DNA of 64,000 bases from Pacificibacter marinus (GTDB lineage Bacteria; Pseudomonadota; Alphaproteobacteria; Rhodobacterales; Rhodobacteraceae). Below the pieces are notes generated by a model. The model saw only the letters and a program-made list of their open reading frames with translations. It did no database searches and was not told where the DNA came from. Below are positions 29,379 to 39,283 of the stretch, piece by piece. The stretch is from positions 21,331-85,330 of the forward strand of contig NZ_JAHKPK010000005.1 of assembly GCF_018860665.1 (NCBI RefSeq), written 5' to 3'. The position numbers were made by a program, and so were the translations under genes. Numbering within the stretch: position 1 is the stretch's first letter; each line of letters starts with the position of its first letter.

Positions 29379-29888
29379 TCAGTCACTGAGCTCACGGGGT
29401 ACGCAGAAATCCAAAATAGTATTTTCCCCGAATCGAACCTGTGACCAATTGTCAGCCGCGACATCAAACACAGTTGTCGCACAGGTAGGGTAGCGTGCGA
29501 AATCTGCATGTGCGGGCGATGTCTTGGCAAAACGCGCTGCAAAGTCACCGATCCCTGGGTTATGTGCAATCATGATAACAGTCTGGCCTCCCGCGCTTCG
29601 CAGTTGTTGCAAAATGCGATCACTTGATGCGAGGTAAAGCCCTTGATGAAACAAACACTCCGTGTCGCCCGTCGAGGCGGTCTCTTGGATGCGTGACCAT
29701 GTCTCTTGAGTTCTACGCGCGACCGAGATCATGGCTTGGTCAGGGTGGTAGCCCTTTGCTGACAGCCATCGCCCCACGCGGTCTGCATCGCGTTGTCCGC
29801 GTGTGTTTAGAGGGCGGTCAATGTCGTCAAGCAAAGGGTCGTCCCAGCTTGATTTCGCATGCCGCGTCAGGATCAGCCGCAACCTCAT
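29379..29888 (-). CDS. SixA-like histidine phosphatase
   Basis: The 169-residue protein starts MRLRLILTRHAKSSWDDPLL, with the RHAK catalytic histidine near residue 9. It has RRTQETWSRI and the late histidine in VIMIAHNPGIGDF. This short SixA form dephosphorylates phospho-histidine proteins in known relatives. It lies immediately downstream of argB on the minus strand (its ATG adjoins the argB stop). The target is unknown. Confidence 0.85.
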   Translation of the reverse strand: MRLRLILTRHAKSSWDDPLLDDIDRPLNTRGQRDADRVGRWLSAKGYHPDQAMISVARRTQETWSRIQETASTGDTECLFHQGLYLASSDRILQQLRSAGGQTVIMIAHNPGIGDFAARFAKTSPAHADFARYPTCATTVFDVAADNWSQVRFGENTILDFCVPRELSD

Positions 29889-30770
29889 CTAGGCGTTAGA
29901 TAATGGATCGGCGTTGCGGATCAAAGATCCCGCACCGTGTTCAGTGAACAGCTCAAGCAAGCAAGCATTCGGCGCACGGCCATCCAAGATAACCACCGCA
30001 CGCACGCCATCGGCCAAAGCCGCCAGTGCCGTTTCGGTTTTGGGGATCATGCCGCCAGCGATTACGCCATCTTCTGTGAACTTGCGGATCATATCTGAAT
30101 CAAGTGAAGTCATTACCGCGCCATCCGCGCCTTTGACGCCTGACACATCTGTCAAAAGCAACAAACGATCCGCGTTGAGCGCACCAGCGATAGCACCCGC
30201 AGCGGTGTCGCCGTTGACGTTAAAGGTCTCTCCATTGCGGCCAAAGCCCAAGGGCGCGATCACGGGGATTAGACCCGCTTGACCCAGTTCGTCGATGATG
30301 GATGGGTCCATGTCCGTGGGGGTGCCGACAAAGCCAAGATCGGGGTTCGTTTGTTCGCAGATCATCAGATTGGCGTCTTTGCCAGAAATGCCCACCGCGC
30401 GGCCACCTTGGCTGTTGATCGCTTGCACGATGCGCTTGTTCACAAGGCCTGACAGCACCATCTCGACAACTTCTACCGTGGCTTTATCTGTCACGCGTTT
30501 GCCGTTGACGAACTCGGATTTGATGTTCAGATCGGCCAGCATTTTGTTGATCATCGGACCGCCACCATGCACGACCACAGGCTTGACGCCGACTTGCTGC
30601 ATCAAAACGACATCGCGCGCAAAGCTTTCCATGGCCTCGTCAGACCCCATTGCGTTGCCGCCCAATTTGATGACCACAGTGGCGCCTTCATAGCGCTGCA
30701 AATAGGGCAGGGCTTGGGACAATGTGCGGGCGGTGGCGATCCAGTCTCGGTTCATGTCTTGTGTCTTCAT
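29889..30770 (-). CDS. argB: Acetylglutamate kinase
   Basis: The 293-residue cytosolic kinase phosphorylates N-acetyl-L-glutamate in arginine synthesis. Family features are [11 protein letters not shown] near residue 33, [14 protein letters not shown], the [20 protein letters not shown] region and [11 protein letters not shown]. The starting ATG gives the usual length. engB lies upstream on the same strand. The arginine-sensitive form usually carries an N-terminal helix, which appears present ([16 protein letters not shown]). Confidence 0.95.
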   Translation of the reverse strand: MKTQDMNRDWIATARTLSQALPYLQRYEGATVVIKLGGNAMGSDEAMESFARDVVLMQQVGVKPVVVHGGGPMINKMLADLNIKSEFVNGKRVTDKATVEVVEMVLSGLVNKRIVQAINSQGGRAVGISGKDANLMICEQTNPDLGFVGTPTDMDPSIIDELGQAGLIPVIAPLGFGRNGETFNVNGDTAAGAIAGALNADRLLLLTDVSGVKGADGAVMTSLDSDMIRKFTEDGVIAGGMIPKTETALAALADGVRAVVILDGRAPNACLLELFTEHGAGSLIRNADPLSNA

Positions 30771-30841
30771 GGCTTAGAGGTCCAAAGGGTTATGTCCGAT
30801 TGAGTGTATGCCATCGATGCGGCACCTCACAAGATAAACGG

Positions 30842-31489
30842 TTATTCCAGCGTTGAAATGACGGCACGAAGTATATCGATGCCCCAGCCTTTTTCCGAGG
30901 ATGTCACGATCAACTCTGGGTAGGCCGCGGGATGTTTGGACACAGCCTCGCGGGTTTGCGCCAAATTTTTCTCGCGTTCGGCGTCTTTCACTTTGTCGGC
31001 CTTGGTCATAACAACCTGAAAGGTCACGGCAGAGCGATCAAGCAAAGACATGATTTCTTCGTCCACGGCTTTCACGCCGTGACGACTGTCGATCAGCACA
31101 AAAGCGCGGCGCAAAGTCGCGCGGCCAGACAGGTAGGCTTTCAATAAACGTTGCCATTTTGCGACCGTGTCTTTGGGCGCTTTGGCAAAGCCATATCCTG
31201 GAAGATCGACCACATAATGGCTGTCAGCACAGGTGAAAAAGTTAATTTCTTGCGTGCGGCCAGGGGTGTTAGACGCACGCGCCAAGGCTTTGCGGCCTGT
31301 CAGCGCATTGATCAAAGTTGATTTGCCAACGTTCGAGCGACCTGCAAAGCAAATTTCTATGCGGTCATCAGGCGGCATGCCGTCCATGGCAACCACGCCT
31401 TTAACAAAGTCAGTTTCGCCAGAAAAGAGGAGGCGACCCTTCTCGAGGGCCGCCGCATCTGGTTCCGCAATGGGAAATGTTAGTTTCAT
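30842..31489 (-). CDS. engB: Ribosome biogenesis GTP-binding protein EngB/YihA
   Basis: The 215-residue GTPase has G1 GRSNVGKSTLI, G2-region NTPGRTQEINFF, G3 DLPGYGFAKA and G4 TKADK. It functions in 50S assembly. I chose the ATG at 31,489 (MKLTFPIAEPD) over a 23-codon longer frame because the added residues are not family-like. It starts just after the yidC stop and is probably co-transcribed with it. Confidence 0.94.
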   Translation of the reverse strand: MKLTFPIAEPDAAALEKGRLLFSGETDFVKGVVAMDGMPPDDRIEICFAGRSNVGKSTLINALTGRKALARASNTPGRTQEINFFTCADSHYVVDLPGYGFAKAPKDTVAKWQRLLKAYLSGRATLRRAFVLIDSRHGVKAVDEEIMSLLDRSAVTFQVVMTKADKVKDAEREKNLAQTREAVSKHPAAYPELIVTSSEKGWGIDILRAVISTLE

Positions 31490-31505
31490 AGGGGTGATAC
31501 GGCCC

Positions 31506-33317
31506 TTAGGCCGAACCTTCCTTTTTCTTGAGGCGCAGGGACTTTTTAATATTGGCAAAAAGTTCTGGTTTGTGACCGTGGCTACGCATGATGAGATATT
31601 GCTGAGTAAAGGTAATCATGTTGTTAGATATCCAGTACAGCACGAGGCCAGAGGCAAAGCTACCGAGCATGAACATGAACACCCACGGCATCCACGCAAA
31701 GATCATGGCTTGTGCAGGATCGGTGGGTGCAGGGTTAAGTTTTTGCTGTAACCACATGGAAATACCCAGCAGGATTGGCAGAATGCCAAGACTGATAAAG
31801 GCGAAAATTGATGTTGGGTCTGGCGGCGCAAAGGACAACAGACCGAATAAGTTCAAGATCGAACTTGGATCTGGGGCCGACAAATCGCGAATCCAACCGA
31901 CCCAAGGGGCGTGCCGAAGTTCAATCGTTACGAAAATCACCTTGTAGAGAGAGAAAAACACAGGAATTTGCAAGATCAATGGCAAACACCCAGAGGCAGG
32001 GTTCACTTTGTTTTTCTTGTAGAGCTCCATCATGCCCTTTTGAAGCTTCTCGCGGTCATCTCCAGCTTCTTCTTTCATCTTTTCCATCTCTGGCTGCAGT
32101 TCTTTCATGCGTGCCATAGAGACGTAAGATTTATAGGCGAGCGGGAACATGATGCCTTTGATCAACACCGTCAGAGCAATAATGGACCAGCCCATATTGC
32201 CAATGAGGCCGTTGATGGCGTGCAGCAAGCGGAAGATCGGTTGGGTAAAGAAGAAGAAAATGCCCCAGTCAATGGAGTAGATGAAGCGGTAAACCCCCAA
32301 ATCATCTTGATAGCCTTTGATGGCTTCCCATTCTTTGGCGCCTGCAAAAAGATATGTGGTGTTTTGCACCGAAGCACCAGGTTCAACAACTTGGGCCGGC
32401 AAACGAGATTCAACTTGGTAGATTTCTGATCCGGGAACAAATTTTACAACGGATGTGAAGCTTTGGCCCGGTTGTGGAACCAAAGAGGTCATCCAGTTTT
32501 TATCTGTAAAGCCAAGCCAGCCGTTTTCTTCGACTTGTTCGATGGACACATTTCCACCTTCGCGTGCATCAAAGTCGTAATCGGCGATATCTTTGTAATC
32601 GGCTTCCTCAAGGTCTTTGTCGGCTTGACGGACAAGGCCTTCGTGCAGCACGAAATATTTGGATACATCAGGCGTGCCGTGGCGCGCGACAATGCCGTAA
32701 GCGGCCAAGCGGGCCGCATCAGTGCCGTCGTTTTCAACGGATTGCGTGATCGAGAACATGTAATCTGTATCGATCGCGATTGTGCGACGGAAGGTCAGGC
32801 CTTTGGTGTTTGTCCAAGCGAGTGTAATCGGCGTGTCAACTGTGAGTGTCTCGCCAGCTTCAACAGACCAGACTGTATTGGCGCCAGGCACATCATCTTG
32901 GTCAAGATCACCACCGGGTGCCCAGCCGTAAACGGCATAATAGGGCGCATCGGTGCCAACCGGTGTCAGCAGGGTCACGATTTCATCGCTGTCGATGTCG
33001 ACAGTGTAATCTTTCAACGACAGGTCGTCGATGCGACCGCCTGCCAATGAGATCGACCCTTGTACGCGATCTGTTTCAATCGTCACGCGAGGGGCTTGTT
33101 CGGCTGTACTTGGGACTGCGGTCGTTGCATCGATCACGATGTCGCCGCTGTCCGTACTCGGAGGTGCGAGGGCAATTGAGCCATCACTTGTCTCAAGCAC
33201 GTTTGTTGAAGTCACAGATGCTGTTGGCTCTTGGGCAGGAAAAAACACCTGCCAGCCCAGTAACACGATCCCGCTGAGTACTACTGCGAGGATCAGGTTC
33301 TTATTTTGATCGTCCAT
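31506..33317 (-). CDS. yidC: Membrane protein insertase YidC
   Basis: The 603-residue protein has an N-terminal helix (ILAVVLSGIVLLGWQVFF), a long periplasmic domain typical of proteobacterial YidC, and a C-terminal five-helix insertase core starting near residue 355 (with MGWSIIALTVLIKGIMFPLAYKSY). The cytoplasmic C terminus is basic (KKSLRLKKKEG). A GTG precedes the ATG chosen here by one codon. It cooperates with SecYEG and works alone for small membrane proteins. Confidence 0.96.
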   Translation of the reverse strand: MDDQNKNLILAVVLSGIVLLGWQVFFPAQEPTASVTSTNVLETSDGSIALAPPSTDSGDIVIDATTAVPSTAEQAPRVTIETDRVQGSISLAGGRIDDLSLKDYTVDIDSDEIVTLLTPVGTDAPYYAVYGWAPGGDLDQDDVPGANTVWSVEAGETLTVDTPITLAWTNTKGLTFRRTIAIDTDYMFSITQSVENDGTDAARLAAYGIVARHGTPDVSKYFVLHEGLVRQADKDLEEADYKDIADYDFDAREGGNVSIEQVEENGWLGFTDKNWMTSLVPQPGQSFTSVVKFVPGSEIYQVESRLPAQVVEPGASVQNTTYLFAGAKEWEAIKGYQDDLGVYRFIYSIDWGIFFFFTQPIFRLLHAINGLIGNMGWSIIALTVLIKGIMFPLAYKSYVSMARMKELQPEMEKMKEEAGDDREKLQKGMMELYKKNKVNPASGCLPLILQIPVFFSLYKVIFVTIELRHAPWVGWIRDLSAPDPSSILNLFGLLSFAPPDPTSIFAFISLGILPILLGISMWLQQKLNPAPTDPAQAMIFAWMPWVFMFMLGSFASGLVLYWISNNMITFTQQYLIMRSHGHKPELFANIKKSLRLKKKEGSA

Positions 33318-33420
33318 CACGGTCGCCTGATTTTTGGAATTGGTCTGGGAGGTTCAACCCCTCCACGCGCCGAAGGTCAAGCAGATTCGAGGATTTTCCT
33401 AGGAAAATGCAAAAAAGTGA

Positions 33421-34953
33421 CTAGCTTGCTTTGCGTCCGATCTGTGGTGTTTGGGCTAATTTTTGACGGTGGGCGTCCATCCAATCAAGGGTTTTATCAA
33501 AGCTCAGTGGCCTAGAAATCGAAAACCCTTGCACATGGTCGCATCCAAGCTGGGCAAGCATGGCGTGTTCGCCGACGGTTTCGACTCCTTCTGTAAGCGT
33601 TTGTAGATTGATACGCTCTGCCATGGTCAAAATAGCTGCAAGCATGTCTTGTTGGTTGCGATCAACATCGCAGCGAGACACATAGGATTTATCGATTTTG
33701 ATGCGTTTGATAGCAAAACGACGGATATTGGCGATAGAGGCATGTCCGGTTCCAAAGTCATCAAGATCAATACCGCAGCCAAGCTGGCCGAGCGCCGCGA
33801 TGTTGCGGGTGATGATGTCATTGTCAGATGATGCGATGACTGTTTCTAAGATTTCAACGGTCAGACGGGAGGGATCAAATTCGAACCGATCCAATTCCCA
33901 TCTAATTTTATCGACAAGTTTGGGGTTGGATAGCTCTGTGGCTGAGAAGTTCACCGAAATCGTTGGGACGTTAAACCCCGCTTTGTCCCATGTCTGTAGC
34001 GCCGAAAAAGAATGGTACAACATGATTTCGCCCAAGCGTTCAATAAGGCCGCTTTCTTCGATGGCGGGCAGAAACTCAGCTGGCGGAACCACGCCTTTCT
34101 CAGGGTGGGTCCAACGCGCAAGGGCTTCCATGCCAGAAATTTCCCCTGTATTTGTAGAGATCTGTGGTTGAAACCATGGAAGAATTTCGCCGTTTTCCAG
34201 CGCATCTCCGACGTCTGTTAAAACTGTACTGCGGTCCAAAGTGGTCTGAATGGCGCCCGGCGTGAAGGCGCGGATGGAGCCCGCCCCATTTGATTTGGCC
34301 TCTACCAGTGCCGCCTCAGCCGCATCAAGAAATGCCGCGCCTGATTGTCCCGGTGCCCGTGCGGGTAGGCAAAAGCCGATGCTTGCTGTGATATAGATTT
34401 TGGTGGCATCAACAGATAAGGGTTCCGACAAAACGGCCTGTATGCGTGACGACAATTGGATGAGCGTTTCCAAATCTGCGCGGCGCACAGGGGCAAGGGC
34501 GATGGCAAATCGGGGTCCATCAAGGCGTGCCACAATGTCATGGTCGCGCAAGGTATCAGTCAGACGGCGCGCCGAGGTTTTTAAGATGTCTTGTGCTGTA
34601 TCTGTGCCAAAGCTCGTTTCCAGCCCACGGAAATCATCGATGGCCACAGTCATGCAGGCAGTGGTGCGCCCTGTCGTGTGTTGAGCGTCTAGAGTTTGGT
34701 CAATCATATCAATCACAACCGGACGCAGCGGCAATCCTGTCACGCCGTCGATGCCTGTTTCGTGTGGCGTTTGCAAAAAAATCGTATTGGACAGAGCCAG
34801 AAGCGCGGGGAGGCCGAGCGCGGTGGTGATCAAAGCTGTCTCGCCGCCAAGCCAGAATGCGCCCAAACAGACCGCAGGCAAAAATGCGAGCGTGTGCTGC
34901 CCAGACAGCAGAGTTTGCAATCGGCGTAGAGTGGCGGCGGTGTCGTTGCGCAT
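33421..34953 (-). CDS. Membrane protein with degenerate GGDEF and intact EAL domain (c-di-GMP phosphodiesterase)
   Basis: The 510-residue protein has two hydrophobic segments within the first 60 residues. A GGDEF-like domain follows (about 75-235), in which the GGDEF signature is replaced by LDGPRF, so cyclase activity is unlikely. Then an EAL domain (about 240-500) has the catalytic set: EALARW, TVEILETVI, DLDDFGTGHASI, KIDKSYV and LTEGVET. It should hydrolyse cyclic di-GMP at the inner membrane. It lies between yidC and ttcA on the same strand, a lineage-specific insertion into a housekeeping neighbourhood. Confidence 0.87.
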   Translation of the reverse strand: MRNDTAATLRRLQTLLSGQHTLAFLPAVCLGAFWLGGETALITTALGLPALLALSNTIFLQTPHETGIDGVTGLPLRPVVIDMIDQTLDAQHTTGRTTACMTVAIDDFRGLETSFGTDTAQDILKTSARRLTDTLRDHDIVARLDGPRFAIALAPVRRADLETLIQLSSRIQAVLSEPLSVDATKIYITASIGFCLPARAPGQSGAAFLDAAEAALVEAKSNGAGSIRAFTPGAIQTTLDRSTVLTDVGDALENGEILPWFQPQISTNTGEISGMEALARWTHPEKGVVPPAEFLPAIEESGLIERLGEIMLYHSFSALQTWDKAGFNVPTISVNFSATELSNPKLVDKIRWELDRFEFDPSRLTVEILETVIASSDNDIITRNIAALGQLGCGIDLDDFGTGHASIANIRRFAIKRIKIDKSYVSRCDVDRNQQDMLAAILTMAERINLQTLTEGVETVGEHAMLAQLGCDHVQGFSISRPLSFDKTLDWMDAHRQKLAQTPQIGRKAS

Positions 34954-35034
34954 TGGGCAATCCTTGTCAATGATGGCAGGCTTGGGCTTGCCTTAATTCA
35001 TTGCCACACTATCGCCTATTTAGTGGCTGCAACG

Positions 35035-35928
35035 TTAACGCAGCTTGGGGATTTCAATAGAATTATCACTATTTTTCGCAGCATCTGCATTATCGCCCGC
35101 TTGTGGGGTGGCCAACAGGCCAAGGAAATCATGCAGCTTGGGATCAAGCATGTGAGAGGGGCGGATATTGGTCAACGCCTTGAACATCACTTGACGTCTG
35201 CCGGGGCTATTTTGTTCCCAGCTGTCTAGGATTTGCTTGACCTGTTGGCGTTGCAACCCGTCTTGCGATCCGCATAGATCGCATGGAATAATAGGGTAAT
35301 TCATAGCCTTAGCGAACTTTTCGCAATCCGTTTCGGCCACATGTGCCAAGGGACGGTAGAGAAACAGATCGCCCTCATCGTTGAGCAGTTTTGGCGGCAT
35401 GGTCGCCAAACGCCCGCCGTGAAAGAGATTCATGAAAAAGGTTTCAAGAATATCATCGCGGTGGTGACCCAGAACCACGGCAGAGCAGCCTTCTTCGCGG
35501 GCGACGCGGTACAGATTCGCACGCCGCAGGCGCGAACACAGGGCGCAATAAGTACGCCCCGCGGGTACTTTATCGGTGACGATGGAATAAGTATCTTGGT
35601 ACTCGATCCGGTGCGGCACCGTCATTTTTTCCAAGAACTCAGGCAAAACCGTGGCAGGAAACCCTGGTTGGCCCTGATCAAGGTTGCAGGCCAAAAGCTC
35701 GACAGGCAAAAGCCCGCGCCATTTGAGTTCATACAGAATGGCCAAAAGCGTATAGCTGTCTTTGCCGCCAGACATGCAGACCAGCCATTTGGCGCCCCGT
35801 TCGATCATGCCGTATTGCTCAACAGCTTCGCGGACATTGCGCACAATGCGTTTGCGCAACTTCTTGAATTCAGTCGTTGAGGGCGCGCCGTGAAACAGCG
35901 GATGGATGTCGTCGAGGTCGTCCAGCAT
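35035..35928 (-). CDS. ttcA: tRNA 2-thiocytidine biosynthesis protein TtcA
   Basis: The 297-residue enzyme has the PP-loop [13 protein letters not shown] near residue 54 and the two CxxC pairs that hold the iron-sulfur cluster: CALCSRLRR and, later, [13 protein letters not shown]. It thiolates C32 of certain tRNAs. The last 60 residues include a low-complexity acidic end. It lies just downstream of yidD. Confidence 0.95.
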   Translation of the reverse strand: MLDDLDDIHPLFHGAPSTTEFKKLRKRIVRNVREAVEQYGMIERGAKWLVCMSGGKDSYTLLAILYELKWRGLLPVELLACNLDQGQPGFPATVLPEFLEKMTVPHRIEYQDTYSIVTDKVPAGRTYCALCSRLRRANLYRVAREEGCSAVVLGHHRDDILETFFMNLFHGGRLATMPPKLLNDEGDLFLYRPLAHVAETDCEKFAKAMNYPIIPCDLCGSQDGLQRQQVKQILDSWEQNSPGRRQVMFKALTNIRPSHMLDPKLHDFLGLLATPQAGDNADAAKNSDNSIEIPKLR

Positions 35929-35931
35929 GTC

Positions 35932-36189
35932 TTAGTCCTCAGAGGTCGTGTGCTTTGGCGGCGTTTTCGTGTCAGGCACGGGGTCGTAGCCTGATGCGCC
36001 CAAAGGATGGCAGCGGCCAATGCGACGCGCGGCTAAATAGGCACCTTTGATGGCGCCATGTTTTTCGAGTGCTTCTAGGGCGTAGGCGCTGCAGGTCGGC
36101 TGGTAGCGACAGTTGAAGCCGATCCATGGGCTGAACACCATACGGTAGGCGCGTACTGGCAAAGACAAGATCGTCGCGAAGGGTGTCAT
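35932..36189 (-). CDS. yidD: Membrane protein insertion efficiency factor YidD
   Basis: The 85-residue protein starts at ATG 36,189 and carries [27 protein letters not shown] and the [18 protein letters not shown] end that define YidD. An upstream frame extension is not family-like. It overlaps the end of rnpA, the usual rpmH-rnpA-yidD order. The three cysteines of the family are present. Confidence 0.95.
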   Translation of the reverse strand: MTPFATILSLPVRAYRMVFSPWIGFNCRYQPTCSAYALEALEKHGAIKGAYLAARRIGRCHPLGASGYDPVPDTKTPPKHTTSED

Positions 36190-36638
36190 TGCATTTGCGC
36201 TTTGTTTGTAATGCCGTGGACTTTGCGCAGGGCGTAGCGCAGGTCTTTGAGCAAAAGCTGAAAATCGCGCGCACTGGTGTCGCCGGATTTGCCGATCAAA
36301 ACATAATCCCAACCATCGAGGCCGTCATCAGGAATCACCAAACGTGCTGCTTCGCGCAGCCGCCGTTTAGCGTGATTGCGTTTGACTGCATTGCCGACTT
36401 TTTTAGAGCAGGTATAGCCGACACGAATGCCTGTGGCCGTTTCATCAGCACGGCGCTGGCGACCTTGTAACAAAAAGCTTGAGGTGCCTTGACGCCGCGC
36501 ACGTGCAGCCAATAAAAAATCGGCGCGTTTTTGTAACGTTGTGATCCCGACAGTTGAACATGACAAAACCGCCGACTGAGATCCCGTAGCTTCGGCAGGA
36601 GCCATAACCATGGGGGCATTCGACGGTGTCATTCTCAT
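36186..36638 (-). CDS. rnpA: Ribonuclease P protein component
   Basis: This basic protein of about 150 residues assists the RNase P RNA in 5' tRNA maturation. Family features are [18 protein letters not shown] and the RNR-type motif [15 protein letters not shown]. The exact start is uncertain: an upstream TTG at 36,653, the ATG at 36,638 used here, or ATG 36,632, which has the better spacing to an AAAGG site. It lies directly downstream of rpmH and overlaps yidD. Confidence 0.92.
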   Translation of the reverse strand: MRMTPSNAPMVMAPAEATGSQSAVLSCSTVGITTLQKRADFLLAARARRQGTSSFLLQGRQRRADETATGIRVGYTCSKKVGNAVKRNHAKRRLREAARLVIPDDGLDGWDYVLIGKSGDTSARDFQLLLKDLRYALRKVHGITNKAQMQ

Positions 36639-36655
36639 AGCCTTTCGGCTCAACT

Positions 36656-36790
36656 TTACGCTGACAAGTTCTTCCGACCTTGTGCACGACGTGCGTTGAT
36701 TATTTTGCGGCCCGCTTTAGTTGCCATACGCGCACGGAAACCGTGGCGGCGTTTGCGGACGAGGTTGCTCGGTTGAAAGGTGCGTTTCAT
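36656..36790 (-). CDS. rpmH: 50S ribosomal protein L34
   Basis: The 44-residue protein, read on the minus strand, is [20 protein letters not shown] and continues [20 protein letters not shown], then KNLSA. This is a complete and typical L34. It heads the rpmH-rnpA-yidD-ttcA series on the minus strand; its promoter must lie in the 36.8-37.0 kb gap, shared with the divergent TVP38-type gene. Confidence 0.96.
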   Translation of the reverse strand: MKRTFQPSNLVRKRRHGFRARMATKAGRKIINARRAQGRKNLSA

Positions 36791-37074
36791 CGCAACGTCT
36801 CCATCGGTTTATTTGAAGCCCAAATCCTTTAAGGGGATTCGAAGGCGTGTATACGTTCGAAGCGCAGTCTTTAGGCAGGACGGGGGGGCTTGTCAATTGA
36901 TTGCGCGGCGAATTCGAAAAGAATTCTCAGGCATATTACAGTTTTCTCGCGCTGGCTCACCAATCGTTCACTCACGCGTGAGACACAGGAATTTCTCTGG
37001 CTAAGTTGATGTCCTGTGACCATTTTCACCATCAAACACCATATTTACGATCCAAACGCCATAAAGGAAAGCCT

Positions 37075-37821
37075 TTGTCCAATCATCTTACGCCTCTCGC
37101 GCCAGAGAAGTCCGAGCCCTCTAAGGGGCAGGTGCAGCGCTTTTTGCCACTGGCACTCTTTGCAATCATTGCTGTTGCTCTGGCTGTTACATTCCGCGAC
37201 CAGCTGAGCTTTGACAGTTTTAAAGAGCACCGCGAAGCGCTGTTGGCTTACCGTGATTCTCATTATGTGGCGGCTGTTGCTCTATTCGTGATTGCATATG
37301 TTGTCATTGTGACCTTCTCGTTGCCGGGAGCATCTGTGGCCACTTTGACGGGCGGATTCTTGTTCGGGGTTTTCCCCGGCGTATTGTTCAACGTGGCAGG
37401 AGCCACCATCGGCGCAAGTTGCCTGTTTCTGGCGGCGCGTTGGGGGCTTGGCGATTGGTTGGCTTCTAAGATGAACACGGGGTCTGGCCGTATCAAGCAA
37501 CTGAAGGACGGAATCGATGAAAACCAATGGTCGATGTTGTTTCTGATCCGCTTGTTGCCGATTGTCCCGTTCTTTGTGGCCAATCTGTTGCCAGCCTTTG
37601 TGGGCGTGCCGTTGCACCGCTTTGTCATTTCCACTGGGCTAGGGATCATTCCCGGTACGTTTGTCTTTACCTCTGTGGGGGCGGGCCTCGGATCTGTGCT
37701 GGAAGCGGGCGGTACGCCTGACTTGGGCATAATTTTTGAACCTCAAATCTTATTCCCACTTCTGGGCTTGGCCGCTTTGTCAGCACTACCGATGGTCTAC
37801 AAACGTTTCAAACGTACTTAA
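37075..37821 (+). CDS. TVP38/TMEM64 (SNARE-associated/DedA-like) membrane protein
   Basis: The 248-residue protein has about five membrane segments. Family motifs are LPGASVATLTGGFLFGVFPG near residue 85 and RLLPIVPFFVANLLPAFVGV, with the paired glycines and prolines of the reentrant loops. I chose TTG 37,075, with AAAGGA upstream, because longer upstream frames lack conserved sequence. The flavoprotein gene follows after 22 bases with a strong ribosome-binding site, a pairing I know from other proteobacteria. The substrate is unknown. Confidence 0.85.
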   Translation: MSNHLTPLAPEKSEPSKGQVQRFLPLALFAIIAVALAVTFRDQLSFDSFKEHREALLAYRDSHYVAAVALFVIAYVVIVTFSLPGASVATLTGGFLFGVFPGVLFNVAGATIGASCLFLAARWGLGDWLASKMNTGSGRIKQLKDGIDENQWSMLFLIRLLPIVPFFVANLLPAFVGVPLHRFVISTGLGIIPGTFVFTSVGAGLGSVLEAGGTPDLGIIFEPQILFPLLGLAALSALPMVYKRFKRT

Positions 37822-37843
37822 GTCGCCCTTAGGAGGTCGCAAC

Positions 37844-39265
37844 ATGAATAAGATTAAAACAGATATCTGTGTGATTGGTGGTGGCTCTGGTGGGCTGTCT
37901 GTGGCCTCTGGTGCGGTGCAAATGGGCGCCAAGGTTGTGCTGATAGAAGCTGGCGAGATGGGTGGCGATTGTTTGAACTATGGCTGCGTGCCCTCAAAGG
38001 CGCTTTTGTCGGTGGCCAAGCAGGCACATCTGATGCGCAAAGGCGGGGCAGGGATTGCAGGTGTGACGCCTCAGGTCGATTACGCTGCCACCATGGAACA
38101 TGTGCAAGCGGCCATAGCTACTATCGCACCGCATGACAGCCAAGAGCGGTTCGAAGAATTGGGGTGCACTGTTATCCGTGCCTTTGCCAAATTCACATCG
38201 CCCACCACAGTGCAAGCGGGCGATACCGAAATCACAGCGCGCCGTTTTGTGATCTCAACCGGTTCGCGTGCCTTTATTCCGCCCATCGATGGCTTGGACT
38301 CAGTGCCTTACCTGACCAATGAAAGCCTGTGGGCACAACGCCAAGCGCCGAAACACCTATTGGTGCTCGGTGGTGGTCCTATCGGTATGGAGATGGCGCA
38401 GGCGCACCGTCGCTTGGGCTGTGAGGTGACTGTAATCGACGCGATGGAGGCGCTGGGCCGTGATGATTCTGAGGCAGCGATGGTGGTCAAAACTGCGCTT
38501 CGCGGTGAAGGTGTTACGATTTTAGAGAACGCACCTGTGGTTTTGGTGTCAGGCGTTGCTGGCGATATTACGGTGCAACTTAAAGATGGCACAGAGGTTA
38601 AAGGCACAGATTTACTGGTCGCTGTCGGACGTATCGCTAACACTGACAATTTAGACTTGGAAAAAGGTGAGGTGGATCGCACCCGCGCGGGCGTCAAAGT
38701 AGATGCCTCTTTGCGTTCAAGCAACAAACGGGTTTACGCCATCGGTGATGCTGCAGGTGGGATGCAGTTCACCCATGTTGCTGGCTATCACGCAGGCGTT
38801 TTGATCCGGTCTATGTTGTTTGGCCTGCCTGCCAAAGCGGCCACACATCACATCCCGCGTGCCACCTATACCGACCCTGAACTGGGCCAAGTTGGCCTGA
38901 CAGAAGCTGAAGCGCGTGAACAGCACGGCGATGCGCTCACCGTGTCGCGGGCCGAGATTTCCGGTAATGACCGCGCCATCACGACTGGGCGCGCCGGTGG
39001 AGGTGGATTTATCAAAGTGATGATCGTGAAGAATCGCCCCGTTGGGGTCACAATTGCAGGGCCTGATGCGGGTGAATTGATCTCATTTTGGGCCCTCGCT
39101 GTAGCCGCAAAACTTAAGATCGGACAAATCGCTGGCATGGTCGCGCCATATCCGACATTGATGGAACTTAACAAACGCGCTGCGGGTGCCTATTTTACCC
39201 CTAAGCTGTTTGACAACCCGCGTGTGAAAATCGTGGTCAAACTGGTACAACGGTTCCTGCCCTAA
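37844..39265 (+). CDS. FAD-dependent pyridine nucleotide-disulfide oxidoreductase (mercuric-reductase-like)
   Basis: The 473-residue protein has FAD-binding VIGGGSGGLSVASGA at residues about 9-23 and the redox-disulfide motif GGDCLNYGCVPSKALL. It has an NAD(P)-binding LVLGGGPIGMEMAQAH and a C-terminal dimerisation domain. It lacks the extra N-terminal metal-binding domain and the C-terminal cysteine pair of true MerA, so mercury reduction is doubtful. AGGAGG precedes the ATG at 37,844. It is co-transcribed with the TVP38-type gene. The disulfide substrate is unknown. Confidence 0.87.
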   Translation: MNKIKTDICVIGGGSGGLSVASGAVQMGAKVVLIEAGEMGGDCLNYGCVPSKALLSVAKQAHLMRKGGAGIAGVTPQVDYAATMEHVQAAIATIAPHDSQERFEELGCTVIRAFAKFTSPTTVQAGDTEITARRFVISTGSRAFIPPIDGLDSVPYLTNESLWAQRQAPKHLLVLGGGPIGMEMAQAHRRLGCEVTVIDAMEALGRDDSEAAMVVKTALRGEGVTILENAPVVLVSGVAGDITVQLKDGTEVKGTDLLVAVGRIANTDNLDLEKGEVDRTRAGVKVDASLRSSNKRVYAIGDAAGGMQFTHVAGYHAGVLIRSMLFGLPAKAATHHIPRATYTDPELGQVGLTEAEAREQHGDALTVSRAEISGNDRAITTGRAGGGGFIKVMIVKNRPVGVTIAGPDAGELISFWALAVAAKLKIGQIAGMVAPYPTLMELNKRAAGAYFTPKLFDNPRVKIVVKLVQRFLP

Positions 39266-39283
39266 AGGGGCAAATGAGGGTCT

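Noticed and set aside
37844..39265. Mercury resistance gene merA
   Set aside because: The C-terminal cysteine pair and N-terminal metal-binding domain are absent, and no merR/merT genes are nearby.
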